Shown here one piece after another: positions 51,894-62,045 of a stretch of 64,000 nt of DNA. The stretch comes from an uncultured Poribacteria bacterium (GTDB lineage Bacteria > Poribacteria > WGA-4E > WGA-3G): assembly GCA_951828515.1 (NCBI GenBank), contig OX639992.1, forward strand, positions 5,000,217 to 5,064,216, given 5' to 3'. The notes below the pieces were generated by a model. That model was given only the letters and a program-made list of their open reading frames with translations. It was not told the DNA's origin and did no database searches. The translations under genes were made by a program, and so were the position numbers. The number at the start of each line of letters is the position of its first letter. The stretch's first letter is position 1.

Positions 51894-54416
51894 CTAAATC
51901 GTTTTACGTTGCCGGTCAAGCCACTTGACAGAAAAATGGAGCAGGTTTTCCATAATTTTATCGTTGACCTGAACATCCGCTTGTGTCCCATTCTTCAAAC
52001 TGGTGACGATGTATAGTCCTTTTTGGAATGGAAGGAGGAGTAGCGCGGAGGCATCTTCAGACCCATTTCTCGGAATGCCTACAGCAACCGAGTTGATTTT
52101 CGCGAGAGATGTCCATTTCCCAAGAGGATCCAGCCACATATCATCGAGTCGAATAAAGGGCTGGTCCTGCGTTTCTAGATCGGCATGATTCCCATTAAGT
52201 GGATTCGGATGTTGGAAAATACGTGAGCGTTTCCCCTGTGATGTAGGTAAGAGATCATAAGTCTCTTCACATTCAATTCCGGTGAGCGGCTCCGGAATCC
52301 ATCCAGTGCCACGACGCTGTTTCGCACTGGCTTTGACATCCTGCCCGGAAATGATGGCGATGCCACCTTGGCTGACGAAATTTTTAATGCGATGCTCAGC
52401 ATCTATGTTTAAGCGATAGCCAGATTTGTAAATTTCACCGTTACCAATCCACAAAATATCAGTCTTTGCGAGCCGATCATTACGCAAATCCCGAACTTCA
52501 TTGTAAATTATATGGTGATCCTGAACGTATTCAAACCGTTCAAGGACCGGAAACTCGACGGTGGATGTGTTTCCAGTCAGTGCCATGAGTTTAAGCGGCA
52601 TCGCGATCTGGACTTCCGAGCGTTTTATATCAGGTGTCTTGGAAAGCCCGTTTCTCGATTTCCAAATCGCAGTGTTTATGCTCCTCACAATTCGATTCCG
52701 CATCCGTTTTCGGCTACGTATACGACGTTCCGCAGTGTTTAGGCTACGGGGTTGTGGATAAATAAGTGGAGTTAACGCCGCGTGCCGAACTGGGTTACCG
52801 TGTACCTGCTCAACGAGGGAAGCGTGCGCTGTAATACGGGCGCGATTTATCGGTAGAAGCCGCTTGTAGATAGGAAATCCATGGCGGAGTTTATTATCAA
52901 AACGACGAAACGCGTTTTCAACGTCCCATCTTCGACTATAACTCACATCAATCGCCTTTAAATCAATACGTTCTTCATTGATATTTGTCACATATCCGTG
53001 AACAACGTTGATCCCGTGGATAGCATTGCCATCTTTGTCCGTAATAGCGATATCCTCCGTATCACGCATGTCCAAGATACTGTCTGTCAAGCCGGTAAGA
53101 CTGAAAAGCTCAGGTTGGTATTTCTCCGCGCTTTCAACGATTGTGCAGTAGCGGCGCGGGAAAACGATATCCGCATCCCGGAAGGAGCGAAACTTGAACC
53201 AAATTTTTTTGTAATTGTTTATGGCGCGCGTGTCTCGAACAGCAACACGCTCGAAAGGTTCCACGTTATGTTTAATGACAGGCTCTACCTCAAGCCTTTG
53301 AACACTGAAGGCACCGATATGGTGTTTGTACTCATAATCCTTCTCCCACTTCGGCGAGTCTTCTGTCAACCGAATGCGTCCAAGTTGGATTGTATACGGT
53401 GTATTGTTCTCAAAAATGATTGCATTGCTTTCTGCGCGACACCGTAAGCCTCGATCATCACGATGGTTGAGGTTTGCAAGATCTTTCTTGAATTCATGTT
53501 CATATTCCCATTCGTCTGCGTAGCCGTTGTTATCCTTATCTTTTACATCCATGAGTGCCATGTGTTTCTCATTGTAATCTTTGAGGATAGCCGTGTACTC
53601 AGCGGTATGCTCACCGAAACGGACTCGGACTTTGACGCGCGTCCCAATCAGTCGTTCGATTAAACGTTCATAACTTTCCTGCTCCAAGTAACTGGCGGAT
53701 TCATCTTCCAATTTGTCGAACCTTTTTTCCAGGTCGCCGCCTCCCTCTTCATAAACCTGACGGTACCTCTCTAAGCGCTTATTTGCGCCTCTTGTGAAAC
53801 TGCTCCATGCCATGCTAATGGCTTCTTTCAACGCCTCTTTGAGGGCGATGAACATATTTCGGATCTTCCGTCCAATTTTATAGATGAGAGGTGGATGGTA
53901 AACCCGCTCAAGCTCCCACGCGCGTTCTCTGAGTTCACGCGCATTCATCGAATCATGATAACGGATGTAGGAAACAATCCCCTCGTCACGTTCCTCGTTG
54001 GTGAAGATATAACTCGGCGCATGCCCCCGTTGCCGGGATTCCTCAGAGATAATTTCCATCCCTGTAAATTCCAATCGCATGGTGCCTCGGTAACGCCGGC
54101 CGTCCTTCATCTGAAAAACGACGTATTTATTCAGGAGTTGCTTAAGAAGTTTGTCCTTTTTAAAGAGCCTGATTATATAGCCGACGCTACTAATTATAAA
54201 GACAAGAAGGATAACTCCGACGTAGACCTGTGAGTTTGACCACCAGCTCCGCGCCTGTTTTTGGACCTCCTCAACGACATTGGATTCTTGCCCGAATGCT
54301 GAGGGCAGGAGTATGAAAAACATCGAAACAAGAATTAAGCATGCTATTCTCTCTATAGACATGGCTCTCCGTTGGAAAGCTTTAAAGGAATTCCTTTTCA
54401 GTACTTTTCTATACAT
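51894..54416 (-). CDS. Large membrane-anchored protein with C-terminal GATase-like domain
   Basis: 840 aa (start may be at 54362). A signal peptide (LILVSMFFILLPSAFGQ) and a second membrane helix (VGVILLVFIISSVGYII, about residues 68-85) precede a strand-rich segment KYVVFQMKDGRRYRGTMRLEF. Charged helices (about 185-265) and a long unrecognised middle follow. The last 220 residues show a class I glutamine-amidotransferase-like fold (TDILWIGNGEIY, FVSQGGIAIISG), as in DUF4159-type proteins, without a visible catalytic triad. I cannot assign a function. Confidence 0.7.
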   Translation of the reverse strand: MYRKVLKRNSFKAFQRRAMSIERIACLILVSMFFILLPSAFGQESNVVEEVQKQARSWWSNSQVYVGVILLVFIISSVGYIIRLFKKDKLLKQLLNKYVVFQMKDGRRYRGTMRLEFTGMEIISEESRQRGHAPSYIFTNEERDEGIVSYIRYHDSMNARELRERAWELERVYHPPLIYKIGRKIRNMFIALKEALKEAISMAWSSFTRGANKRLERYRQVYEEGGGDLEKRFDKLEDESASYLEQESYERLIERLIGTRVKVRVRFGEHTAEYTAILKDYNEKHMALMDVKDKDNNGYADEWEYEHEFKKDLANLNHRDDRGLRCRAESNAIIFENNTPYTIQLGRIRLTEDSPKWEKDYEYKHHIGAFSVQRLEVEPVIKHNVEPFERVAVRDTRAINNYKKIWFKFRSFRDADIVFPRRYCTIVESAEKYQPELFSLTGLTDSILDMRDTEDIAITDKDGNAIHGINVVHGYVTNINEERIDLKAIDVSYSRRWDVENAFRRFDNKLRHGFPIYKRLLPINRARITAHASLVEQVHGNPVRHAALTPLIYPQPRSLNTAERRIRSRKRMRNRIVRSINTAIWKSRNGLSKTPDIKRSEVQIAMPLKLMALTGNTSTVEFPVLERFEYVQDHHIIYNEVRDLRNDRLAKTDILWIGNGEIYKSGYRLNIDAEHRIKNFVSQGGIAIISGQDVKASAKQRRGTGWIPEPLTGIECEETYDLLPTSQGKRSRIFQHPNPLNGNHADLETQDQPFIRLDDMWLDPLGKWTSLAKINSVAVGIPRNGSEDASALLLLPFQKGLYIVTSLKNGTQADVQVNDKIMENLLHFSVKWLDRQRKTI

Positions 54417-54541
54417 GATACAGGGCCTCCTTTTCTTTCGGTTATTAGCGAGAAGTCATCGGCAGGAAACGTCCAATCAAAACACTTTGATTTATCAGGA
54501 AATCTCTTTGCTGAAAACCGAAGACTGACAACTGACAACCA

Positions 54542-55402
54542 TTAAAAAATATGAACTCCGTTTTCGGCGGCAATTCGCCGGACATTCGCGTTCGCGAGTG
54601 GGATTTTCTCCGTAGGGAGATGTTCTATCAATCCATAGCCATTCGGATAGAGTGCGTCAAAACGTTTTAATGCGACACCAAGTGCCAATTCACCCTCACC
54701 GGGTACCTCTTCATTGAGATGGAGTACCAAACCGTTCTGTACGCTGATGTCTTTGATATGCGCCATCGGTGCGATCGGTCCCATGACATCGAAAATGTAG
54801 TTAAGCCGCGCCTCGCTCTCATAGACCTGTCGAAGCGTTTGAAAGTGATTGACGAAATCCATGACAATGCGAAGTCGCTCGGAACCGACACGCTCCACCA
54901 CCTCCCGACACGTTTCCGGTGAATCCATAATTGAGACAGCGTGTGTTTCCATAACAAGCGTCAGTTCGTGCCGTTCTGCATGCTCTGCAATCGGTTTCAA
55001 GGTGTCAATCAAACGTTCCATTGATTCTGGCAGATGGTTATCTCGATGGGATGTCCAAGCACCATCGGGATTGAGGCTACCTGCACGAAAAAGATAATGG
55101 TGTGCCTTGAGAGAGGTAGCGGTTGCCATGCCGCGTTGGACGCTGGCAATACCTGCTTCTCGGACAGCCGCATCTGGATGAAAAAGGCATTCCTCGTAAG
55201 TGATGCCGAATTGGACAAGGTCAAGTTCCGCGGCTTCTAACATTTGCACACAACGAAGAGAAGCGTCTGGCGGTACAGATGGAATCTCCGCGCTACGGAA
55301 ATGGAAACTTAAACCGGTAAACTCCAATGCCTTGATTTTATCTATCTCATCCGATGTGAGGGTGCGAAAGTCCCCACTGATTCCAACAACACCAAGTCTC
55401 AT
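54542..55402 (-). CDS. Sugar phosphate isomerase/epimerase-like TIM-barrel protein
   Basis: 286 aa from ATG 55402 (MRLGVVGISGDFR). AP-endonuclease-2-type barrel with metal ligands in TLVMETHAVS, IVMDFVNHFQ and AHIKDI, and a C-terminal EVPGEGELALGVALKRF. Such proteins isomerise sugars or act on sugar acids in the cytoplasm. Start is right after a leader block (55403-55427, minus). Confidence 0.88.
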   Translation of the reverse strand: MRLGVVGISGDFRTLTSDEIDKIKALEFTGLSFHFRSAEIPSVPPDASLRCVQMLEAAELDLVQFGITYEECLFHPDAAVREAGIASVQRGMATATSLKAHHYLFRAGSLNPDGAWTSHRDNHLPESMERLIDTLKPIAEHAERHELTLVMETHAVSIMDSPETCREVVERVGSERLRIVMDFVNHFQTLRQVYESEARLNYIFDVMGPIAPMAHIKDISVQNGLVLHLNEEVPGEGELALGVALKRFDALYPNGYGLIEHLPTEKIPLANANVRRIAAENGVHIF

Positions 55403-55513
55403 AATTTTAATTATTCCTTGCGGTTCGGTTAGGGTAATTGGGTGACTAAGGTTACTTTCCGTATATCTAGGGGAAACGCCCAAGCAAAAACCCTGCGTCG
55501 TTGTTGCAGGCTA
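55403..55513 (-). repeat. Composite leader repeat before the isomerase gene
   Basis: On the minus strand: hairpin block GTAGCCTGCAACAACGACGC (55494-55513), GTTTTTGCTTGGGCGTTTCC (about 55470-55493), and finally ACCGCAAGGAATAATTAAAA directly before the ATG. Confidence 0.7.
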
Positions 55514-55547
55514 CCGCACAAAACACTCTGGCTCACCAGAAGCCTCT

Positions 55548-58500
55548 TTACCGACGGCTAATGGCTGACGGCTGATGGCTATTCTTCAGCTTTTCCAACA
55601 AGTGTTTTGCCTGTTGGAGGTCTTTCGTATCAAAACCTTCTGAAAACCATTGATATATCGGTCTCAGCAAATTGTAGGCATCCCGACAACGGTCTTGCGT
55701 GCACCACAATTCGCTCAAACTGAGAGCGGCTCGAAGTTCCCACGATTTTGCCCCTTGGCGGCGCGCTATCGCCAATGCCTCCTGAAAATAGGATTCAGCC
55801 TTCGCGACAGAGTTGTCGGAGGGGTGTTTTTGCTTGGCGGTTTCCCCAAATTCCTGCCCACCAACTGCCCCCGTCTCTTTACCGAGGACGAGACAGAGTT
55901 CACCCTTCCGCCGAGTGAGTTCCGCGTCATAGGCGCGCTCGCCTGTTCGTGTGACGACACTTAAGGCAGAATCGAGTGTTTGTAAGGCTAATGTATACTG
56001 TCCTGCGCGTTGATACGCCTGTGCAAGCAACGTGAGAAAGAGTGGCAGTTGCAATTCAGCCCTTGTTTTTTCCCATGCCGCAATGCCCTTACGTATCATT
56101 GTTATGCCCTCTTCTGAACGATTTAGCTCCGTGAGTGCCCAACCCTTCATCACCGTTGCGGCGGCTTCCCAAAGGGAGAATCCGTGTTCTTGACAGATCT
56201 GTAGCATCTGTGTCGCTGTGGTCTCCACTTTCTCAGCTTCATCTTGATGCTGATAAAGCATCGTTTTAAAATGGAGCAACACAGCATCACTAAAAGGGTG
56301 ATTTCTATCCTTACCAATCCTGCCGGCTTCGGCGACTCGCTCTTCCGCTTGTAAAGGATAGCCGAGACACCATAAGAGCGGCGCAGAATAGGCGAGCAGC
56401 GTCATCCCGGGATCCGCTACGAAGTGCAGAAACGTCGGGACGGTATGGTGCTGCGGTTGATAGAGTTCAATTCCCGCCTCGAGATGTGAGAGTGCGTTTT
56501 TGAATTCACTTAAATAGTAGAGCGTTGCGCCGAGTGCTCGATGCGCTTCTACCTCAAACTCAGGATCTCCCGCTTGCTTGGCGATTACAAAACACTGTTT
56601 ACCGAGTTCATGTGCGGAGAGGAATCGTCCGCGCACGAGATAAGAGAGCCATAATCCAAACAGTATGGGAAAGCGGAGATCTTTTATGCGATCAAGCGCA
56701 GCAGCATCTCCTTCCACAGTCGGTTCCTGACGCTCAAGTGTATCCAAGAGTTCCCTCGCTCGTGTATAGGCAACCTCTACTTCCGGTGCGGCATACCCTT
56801 TTGTCGCAATGAGCGCGCTACCAAGAATTGTCTGCAGTTCCAACTCTCGCTCGGCGGTAGCCTCCAACTCTCGGGCATCGGCGTTCGTCGAAAGTTCCTC
56901 AAGTGCCGCAAGTCCTTGCGTGATATGGCGGATACCCTCCACGTTTGCGGAACGCTCAAGTGCGCGTTGCCCGGCACGGTGCCAATAGTCAATCGCTTTT
57001 TCAGGGAGCCCCGCTTCGGTGTAATGATGTGCCACCAGTTCCGATTGGAAACCGCCATCGCCTTGCAACACCTCTGCAATCTGTTGATGGTACTGCTGCC
57101 GCTTACTCCTGAGTAGAGATTGATACGCTGTCTCACGCAGGAGCGGATGTCGGAACGTATAGCGTAGAGGTGAGGGTACCTCGCCTGCATGGACGGACGG
57201 GGAAACCCCGCCCCTACTTCGATTGAGGATGTAGGCGTTTACGAGTGCATTCAATTCGCCTTCCAACAACCCGAAATCAGTAAAAAGGGGATTTCCCAGA
57301 TCAAGCCCAGAAACGACCTCGTATAATAACTCAGCTGTCCATTCCCTTCCAAGCGTTGCACCGAGTTGGACAATCTCCTTCGCAGCACCGAGTTCGTCTA
57401 ATTTCGCTGTCAGTAAATCCTGCAGCGTTACAGGTACCTCCATTGTTTGAGAACGCGGATCTGTTTCATCCGACACGTCAGAAGCCAACGTCAATGGATC
57501 GCCTTCAAGCATCATCTGGGTGAGTTCCTCAACAAATAGAGGGACACCCTCGGTCATTTCCACAATCCGCGTCAACGCCTCCCGTGATAGTGTTGTGTCC
57601 CCTGCGACGTGCTGAATCATCTCCTCCACTTGCGGGGGCGTGAGTGCCGTCAACGTTAGTGCGTTTGCCCACTCTGGACGTAGCAGTTGCTCCAGTGCTT
57701 CTCTATCAAGGACAGAACTCTCAAAATCGCTATCGGAAATTTCGTCATCTGGGAGCTGTCTGTCTTCTGCAAATTGCGCACTGTGTCGAAAATGTTGCGT
57801 GTCGGAGCGACAGGACAAAATTACGAAAATCCGAGCATTTTCGATCTGTGTAATTAAGAGCGTCAGAAATTCTATACTGGACGGGTCAATCCAGTGGAGA
57901 TCTTCAACAACAAAAAGTATGGGCGTTTGTTCAGCCATCTTCAGTAGGACTTGAACGAGAACTTCCAAGGTCTGTTGTCTACGCTGTCTGCGTCCCCAGC
58001 CTGATGGATATGTGTCCTGTTCAACGGGTCTACTATACGGACGAGGACCGACACCGGTTACCGTTTGTTGTTGTATCTCAAAAGGTATCTCCAATAATTC
58101 GGCGAGAAGTGGCAGCGTCTCCGGCGTATGCTCTTGTGCCTCACGATCAGAATTTGAAACTGACGCTGTATCACCTCCCACTGTCGGGATGCTGTAATCG
58201 CGCAACAAATTCTCAAGTTTGTCGAGGCGCGCCTGTGCGGTATCAGTGTTGGTAAACTGTACGACATGCTCCTGGAACAGCGAAAGAATAGGATAGAGCG
58301 GACTACTCTGGTAATAGGGTGAGCATCTGCCTTCCATGGTCACCGCTTCTGGAGTGTGTTCGGCGTACTCTTGAATGAGTTGTAAACATCTTGACTTTCC
58401 AATGCCGGCTTCTCCCTCAATAAGCAGTGCCTGTCCTTTAGATGCCAAGGTCTGTGCCCAACTCTGCTTGAGGGATTCAACCTCGCGCTCGCGCCCGATT

Positions 58501-59264
58501 AAAGGAGTCAATCCGCTTTCACTGGCAATATCCAATCGGCTCTGTGCGGGAATTTCACCTAACACTTGATACACATTCACGGGTTGCGAAATACCACGAA
58601 GCGGCGAAGCACCGAGTGCCGCTGTCGTAAAAAAACCTTCAATTAATTGATGTGTCGTATCACCAATGACAATGCCGTTCGGTGTTGCCAACTTTTGCAT
58701 TCTCGCGGCAACATTTGGCGTTTTACCGACAATGTCGATGGCTTCGGGAGATTCTTCCGCTGCTATATGCCAGACAACAACAAGTCCTGTGTCAATACTA
58801 AGGCGGACGTTGATTTCCGTGCCAAAGGTAGTCCGCAAATACGGATTCAGCGTCTCAATAGCGGCAACGATACCTAACGCGGCTCGGACAGCGCGATGTG
58901 CTGCGTCTTCGTGTGCAATTGGGTAACCGAAATAAACGAGAATGCCATCACCGAAGTAACGCGCGACATGTCCACTTTGGGCTAAAACCACTTCCATGAT
59001 ACAGGTCCGGTATATCTCTAAAAGATTTCGGAGTTCTTCGGGATCCAATTTTTCGGTGAATGCAGTGGAGTCAACAATATCACAGAAAAGGACGGTTAAC
59101 TGGCGGCGCTCTGCCCCATGGGGTAATGCTTGCTCCATGGCAGCGGTATCTACTGCCGGAATTTGACGTGGACGTGCGGAACTATCAAGGGATGTTCCAC
59201 ATTCACCGCAAAATTTGAACGGCGGGTTCAAAAACCCACACTTTGAGCAGCGTTTGTGACGCAT
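55548..59264 (-). CDS. Class III nucleotidyl cyclase - AAA ATPase - TPR regulator
   Basis: 1238 aa. N-terminal zinc ribbon (CSKCGFLNPPFKFCGECG, residues 5-22). Class III cyclase domain (about 50-235) with metal Asp in LFCDIVDST and YFGDGILVYFGYP. STAND-like ATPase (about 265-640) with Walker A EGEAGIGKSRCLQL and Walker B-like ILFVVEDLHWIDPSS. TPR-type helical repeats fill the rest. It probably makes cAMP in response to a signal sensed by the TPR part. A dispersed repeat is translated in frame at 55821-55847 as GETAKQKHPS. Confidence 0.9.
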   Translation of the reverse strand: MRHKRCSKCGFLNPPFKFCGECGTSLDSSARPRQIPAVDTAAMEQALPHGAERRQLTVLFCDIVDSTAFTEKLDPEELRNLLEIYRTCIMEVVLAQSGHVARYFGDGILVYFGYPIAHEDAAHRAVRAALGIVAAIETLNPYLRTTFGTEINVRLSIDTGLVVVWHIAAEESPEAIDIVGKTPNVAARMQKLATPNGIVIGDTTHQLIEGFFTTAALGASPLRGISQPVNVYQVLGEIPAQSRLDIASESGLTPLIGREREVESLKQSWAQTLASKGQALLIEGEAGIGKSRCLQLIQEYAEHTPEAVTMEGRCSPYYQSSPLYPILSLFQEHVVQFTNTDTAQARLDKLENLLRDYSIPTVGGDTASVSNSDREAQEHTPETLPLLAELLEIPFEIQQQTVTGVGPRPYSRPVEQDTYPSGWGRRQRRQQTLEVLVQVLLKMAEQTPILFVVEDLHWIDPSSIEFLTLLITQIENARIFVILSCRSDTQHFRHSAQFAEDRQLPDDEISDSDFESSVLDREALEQLLRPEWANALTLTALTPPQVEEMIQHVAGDTTLSREALTRIVEMTEGVPLFVEELTQMMLEGDPLTLASDVSDETDPRSQTMEVPVTLQDLLTAKLDELGAAKEIVQLGATLGREWTAELLYEVVSGLDLGNPLFTDFGLLEGELNALVNAYILNRSRGGVSPSVHAGEVPSPLRYTFRHPLLRETAYQSLLRSKRQQYHQQIAEVLQGDGGFQSELVAHHYTEAGLPEKAIDYWHRAGQRALERSANVEGIRHITQGLAALEELSTNADARELEATAERELELQTILGSALIATKGYAAPEVEVAYTRARELLDTLERQEPTVEGDAAALDRIKDLRFPILFGLWLSYLVRGRFLSAHELGKQCFVIAKQAGDPEFEVEAHRALGATLYYLSEFKNALSHLEAGIELYQPQHHTVPTFLHFVADPGMTLLAYSAPLLWCLGYPLQAEERVAEAGRIGKDRNHPFSDAVLLHFKTMLYQHQDEAEKVETTATQMLQICQEHGFSLWEAAATVMKGWALTELNRSEEGITMIRKGIAAWEKTRAELQLPLFLTLLAQAYQRAGQYTLALQTLDSALSVVTRTGERAYDAELTRRKGELCLVLGKETGAVGGQEFGETAKQKHPSDNSVAKAESYFQEALAIARRQGAKSWELRAALSLSELWCTQDRCRDAYNLLRPIYQWFSEGFDTKDLQQAKHLLEKLKNSHQPSAISRR
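55821..55847. repeat. GTGTTTTTGCTTGG repeat inside the cyclase gene
   Basis: GGGGTGTTTTTGCTTGGCGG then TTTCCCC matches intergenic copies at 8761-8813, 25970-26005 and 55470-55493. Here it is translated on the minus strand as part of a TPR linker. Confidence 0.8.
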
Positions 59265-59347
59265 AATTTTTTTAGTGGCAGTCGACTTTCAACCGTCGAC
59301 GAAGAGGTTGTCTTACTGATCACTGACCGCTGACGACTGATAACTCT

Positions 59348-60064
59348 TTACTTTCTGAACTGATTCAGATATTCTTCCAACTCGGCATCTCTCGGATCTA
59401 ATTTATATGCCTCTTGATAATAATCAAGTGCCTTATCGGTTCTGCCTACCTTCATATAAAATGAACCGAGATTACGGTAGGCGACACTATGCGTAGGTTT
59501 CAGATCCAAAGCACGAATGTAGTGGTCACGAGCGCGCAATAGATAGACTTTTGTTTGTCCAATCAGGACGTTAAGCGTTATTTCATTTTCCCAACGCTGT
59601 CTATATACCTCGCCACCGAGGTGTGTCGCCTCTTCTTCAATAGCATCAGCGACCGCTTTATCTCGTGTTTTGAGCATGATGGCACCGGAGCTTGTTTTGC
59701 TAACAGCCCCTTTGAGTTCTGCTATTGCCTGCTCAACGGAGTTTTCTCTCAATTCCTGCTCCCACGAGGGCCAACTCGGTCCAGCGTACTTGAGACCTTG
59801 CTCGTAGTAGACAGTCCCAAGATCATTATAGATTTCAGCGTTTTCGGGGCGCATCCTTAACGCCTCGCCGTAAAGTTCAATAGCTTGCTGGTATTTCTTG
59901 GCGTTGAATGCGTCAGTCGCATGCGTTCGGATCTGCTTGAATTCCTCGCTTTCCAAATTAACGGCGATACCCAATTCTGACTTGTCTCTGCCGAAAAAGT
60001 AGATACCCCCAATGAGCAGAATCGCAAGACAGACAGCGATGAGTGTTGGTAGTTGCAATTTCAT
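59348..60064 (-). CDS. Membrane-anchored TPR protein
   Basis: 238 aa. One N-terminal helix (LIAVCLAILLIGGIYFFG) anchors it, followed by TPR units at about 45-80 (DAFNAKKYQQAIELYGEALRMRPENAEIYNDLGTVYYEQG) and 180-235 (YIRALDLKPTHSVAYRNLGSFYMKVGRTDKALDYYQEAYKLDPRD). A non-TPR insert lies between. Likely a periplasmic-facing scaffold. Transcribed toward the cyclase gene, separated by 83 bp of repeat. Confidence 0.85.
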   Translation of the reverse strand: MKLQLPTLIAVCLAILLIGGIYFFGRDKSELGIAVNLESEEFKQIRTHATDAFNAKKYQQAIELYGEALRMRPENAEIYNDLGTVYYEQGLKYAGPSWPSWEQELRENSVEQAIAELKGAVSKTSSGAIMLKTRDKAVADAIEEEATHLGGEVYRQRWENEITLNVLIGQTKVYLLRARDHYIRALDLKPTHSVAYRNLGSFYMKVGRTDKALDYYQEAYKLDPRDAELEEYLNQFRK

Positions 60065-60462
60065 TTTTTTTATAGTTATCAGTTATCAGTTGGCAGCTGT
60101 CGGTTAAAAGCGGCGTTTAGTTAAATAAAGTGCCTCTTTAACCGATGACCGATAACCGATGACTGACAATCATTTCCTCTGATAACTATTTTGTAAACAT
60201 CCACCCCAACTTGGAGTGCTTCCAAGAACCGGTGAATTGTTACATCAAAACCTCTTAACTGAAAACTGTTAACTTTAACCATCAACTTGACTCCGTTATA
60301 TGGTAAAACTTACAAATAACTCTCACTGCGAGGCCAATAGATACGAAAACCTACAGCCCTGCTGGCGAGGTTTCTAACCTCGCCTCTTTAAAGTGTCCCA
60401 TTAATTCTAAAATCTACCATAAATGTTAAAACACGAGTTGATGGTTAAAATTATAAAAACAC
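60065..60462. repeat. 398-bp spacer with MITE-like repeat and hairpin
   Basis: 60072-60189 is a third copy of the inverted AGTTATCAGTTGGCAG...CTGATAACT unit. A GGCGAGG/CCTCGCC hairpin lies at 60364-60384, a copy of 17350-17370. No gene is seen. Confidence 0.7.
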
Positions 60463-61875
60463 TTATCTCCGCCGATTGTTTCTATTAAAAAAAGAGACGG
60501 GAATAACTTGATAGACACCGTCTCGTTCAAAATAGACTTGCGCTCTATTTTGGGTGCGAATACGGTCGTCAACAATTTTGAAAATTTCAAGCGAAGGAAT
60601 TAAGGTGTCGTCAATTTGGTAGATAAAATCTCCACGCTCCAGGGCACTCGCCAATCCACTGTCTTTTTCAACGTGCGTAACAATAACACCGCGCTGCTTA
60701 TATTTCCGTGCCATTGCCTTATCAGGTTGGGCAAGCGTTATACCCCATCCAGATGGTGCATAATTCCATTGTAGGGTTTTCAGTGTGAACTCAGTCTGCC
60801 GCCTTTTCCCACGGCGGATGAACTCACACTGGACGGGTTGATTCAGTGGAAGCAGACGCGTGCGTGCGTTGAAGTCCTGTTCATCCTTTATCCGTTGCCC
60901 TGAAATGGTTACAATGACATCTCCCCGTTTAATACCAGCATCAACAAGAGGACTACGTTTACCTACTTCCGATACCAAAACCCCGGTGTTGCGTGACATC
61001 GACAACTTTTCTGCCAACTCTTCAGTTACAGGCTGTACCTCCAAAGCAAAGTAGGGTGGAATAACACTACCATATTCGGTAATCTGTTTCAAGACCCTTC
61101 GTGCTTTATTGACAGGAATCGCGAAACCGACCCCCTGTGAGCCGCCGCTCGTTGAACGAATGACAGTGTTTATACCGATAAGCTCACCGTGGATGTTCAC
61201 TAACGCACCCCCACTGTTGCCGGGATTAATGGAGGCATCTGTTTGAATCAGGTCTTCATGATATAGGTCTTCGACAGTGAGCATACGCCGTGTCGCGCTC
61301 ACGATACCCACTGTGACTGTGGGCTGCGCATCGCCTAACGATAAGCCGAAAGGATTTCCAATCGCGACGACCCATTCACCTATCAGAAGGGAATCGGAAT
61401 CCCCCCATTTAATTTCTGGTAGCGAGAGCCCATCTGTATCTACCTCCAAAAGAACGAGATCTGAGAAAAGATCGTATCCGACAATCTGTGCCTCAAATTC
61501 CCGTCCATCAGGGATAGTGACGGTAATTTTATCCGCATCCCTGATGACATGATGGTTCGTCAAGATGTGTCCGTTTTTATCAACGATAACTCCAGAACCG
61601 ACCTCTCGTAAGGCACGTCTGCGAGGATAGGTGATTTCACCCCAGAACCATTCGTCAAAAGAGGTTTGTGTTTCAACGCTCCGGACAGCACTAATATTAA
61701 CGACTGCCGGACTCGCTTTCGCGACTGCTGTGACAATTGCGGTGCGCCGTGATGCTGTGACTGTGTTTTGTGCAGTCTCTCTACTGGACCCTACGCTGTA
61801 AGCAAGCGGACAAAGTCCGCCTACAAATATTGAAATGAAGATTAAGAGTTTAATTGGATAGTGTGTAATGCCCAT
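60463..61875 (-). CDS. HtrA/Deg-family periplasmic serine protease with two PDZ domains
   Basis: 470 aa. N-terminal signal or anchor (PIKLLIFISIFVGGLCPLAYS). Trypsin-like domain with His in TNHHVIRDADKITV, Asp in YDLFSDLVLLEVD and Ser in INPGNSGGALVN, all intact. PDZ1 covers about 280-360 (GVLVSEVGKRSPLVDAGIKRGDVIVTISG); a divergent PDZ2 follows (GVIVTHVEKDSGLASALERGDFIYQID). It degrades or refolds misfolded envelope proteins, in keeping with an outer membrane. Confidence 0.95.
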   Translation of the reverse strand: MGITHYPIKLLIFISIFVGGLCPLAYSVGSSRETAQNTVTASRRTAIVTAVAKASPAVVNISAVRSVETQTSFDEWFWGEITYPRRRALREVGSGVIVDKNGHILTNHHVIRDADKITVTIPDGREFEAQIVGYDLFSDLVLLEVDTDGLSLPEIKWGDSDSLLIGEWVVAIGNPFGLSLGDAQPTVTVGIVSATRRMLTVEDLYHEDLIQTDASINPGNSGGALVNIHGELIGINTVIRSTSGGSQGVGFAIPVNKARRVLKQITEYGSVIPPYFALEVQPVTEELAEKLSMSRNTGVLVSEVGKRSPLVDAGIKRGDVIVTISGQRIKDEQDFNARTRLLPLNQPVQCEFIRRGKRRQTEFTLKTLQWNYAPSGWGITLAQPDKAMARKYKQRGVIVTHVEKDSGLASALERGDFIYQIDDTLIPSLEIFKIVDDRIRTQNRAQVYFERDGVYQVIPVSFFNRNNRRR

Positions 61876-62045
61876 TGTCTAAACCGGGTCCCCGACCATT
61901 ACTGGGAAGGGAGATTCACAGGATTATAGACGCACCTTGATCGACACCTGTCGTTTACAGAATCAGCGATTTGCTGAAAGTTTCCGAGAACCATTCTTCC
62001 GATATCTGACGGCTGGAAGCCGACTGCTGATTGCTATGCTTTAAC

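Noticed and set aside
53463-53663. Short plus-strand open frames within 51.9-54.4 kb
   Set aside because: Antisense shadows of the 840-aa membrane protein.
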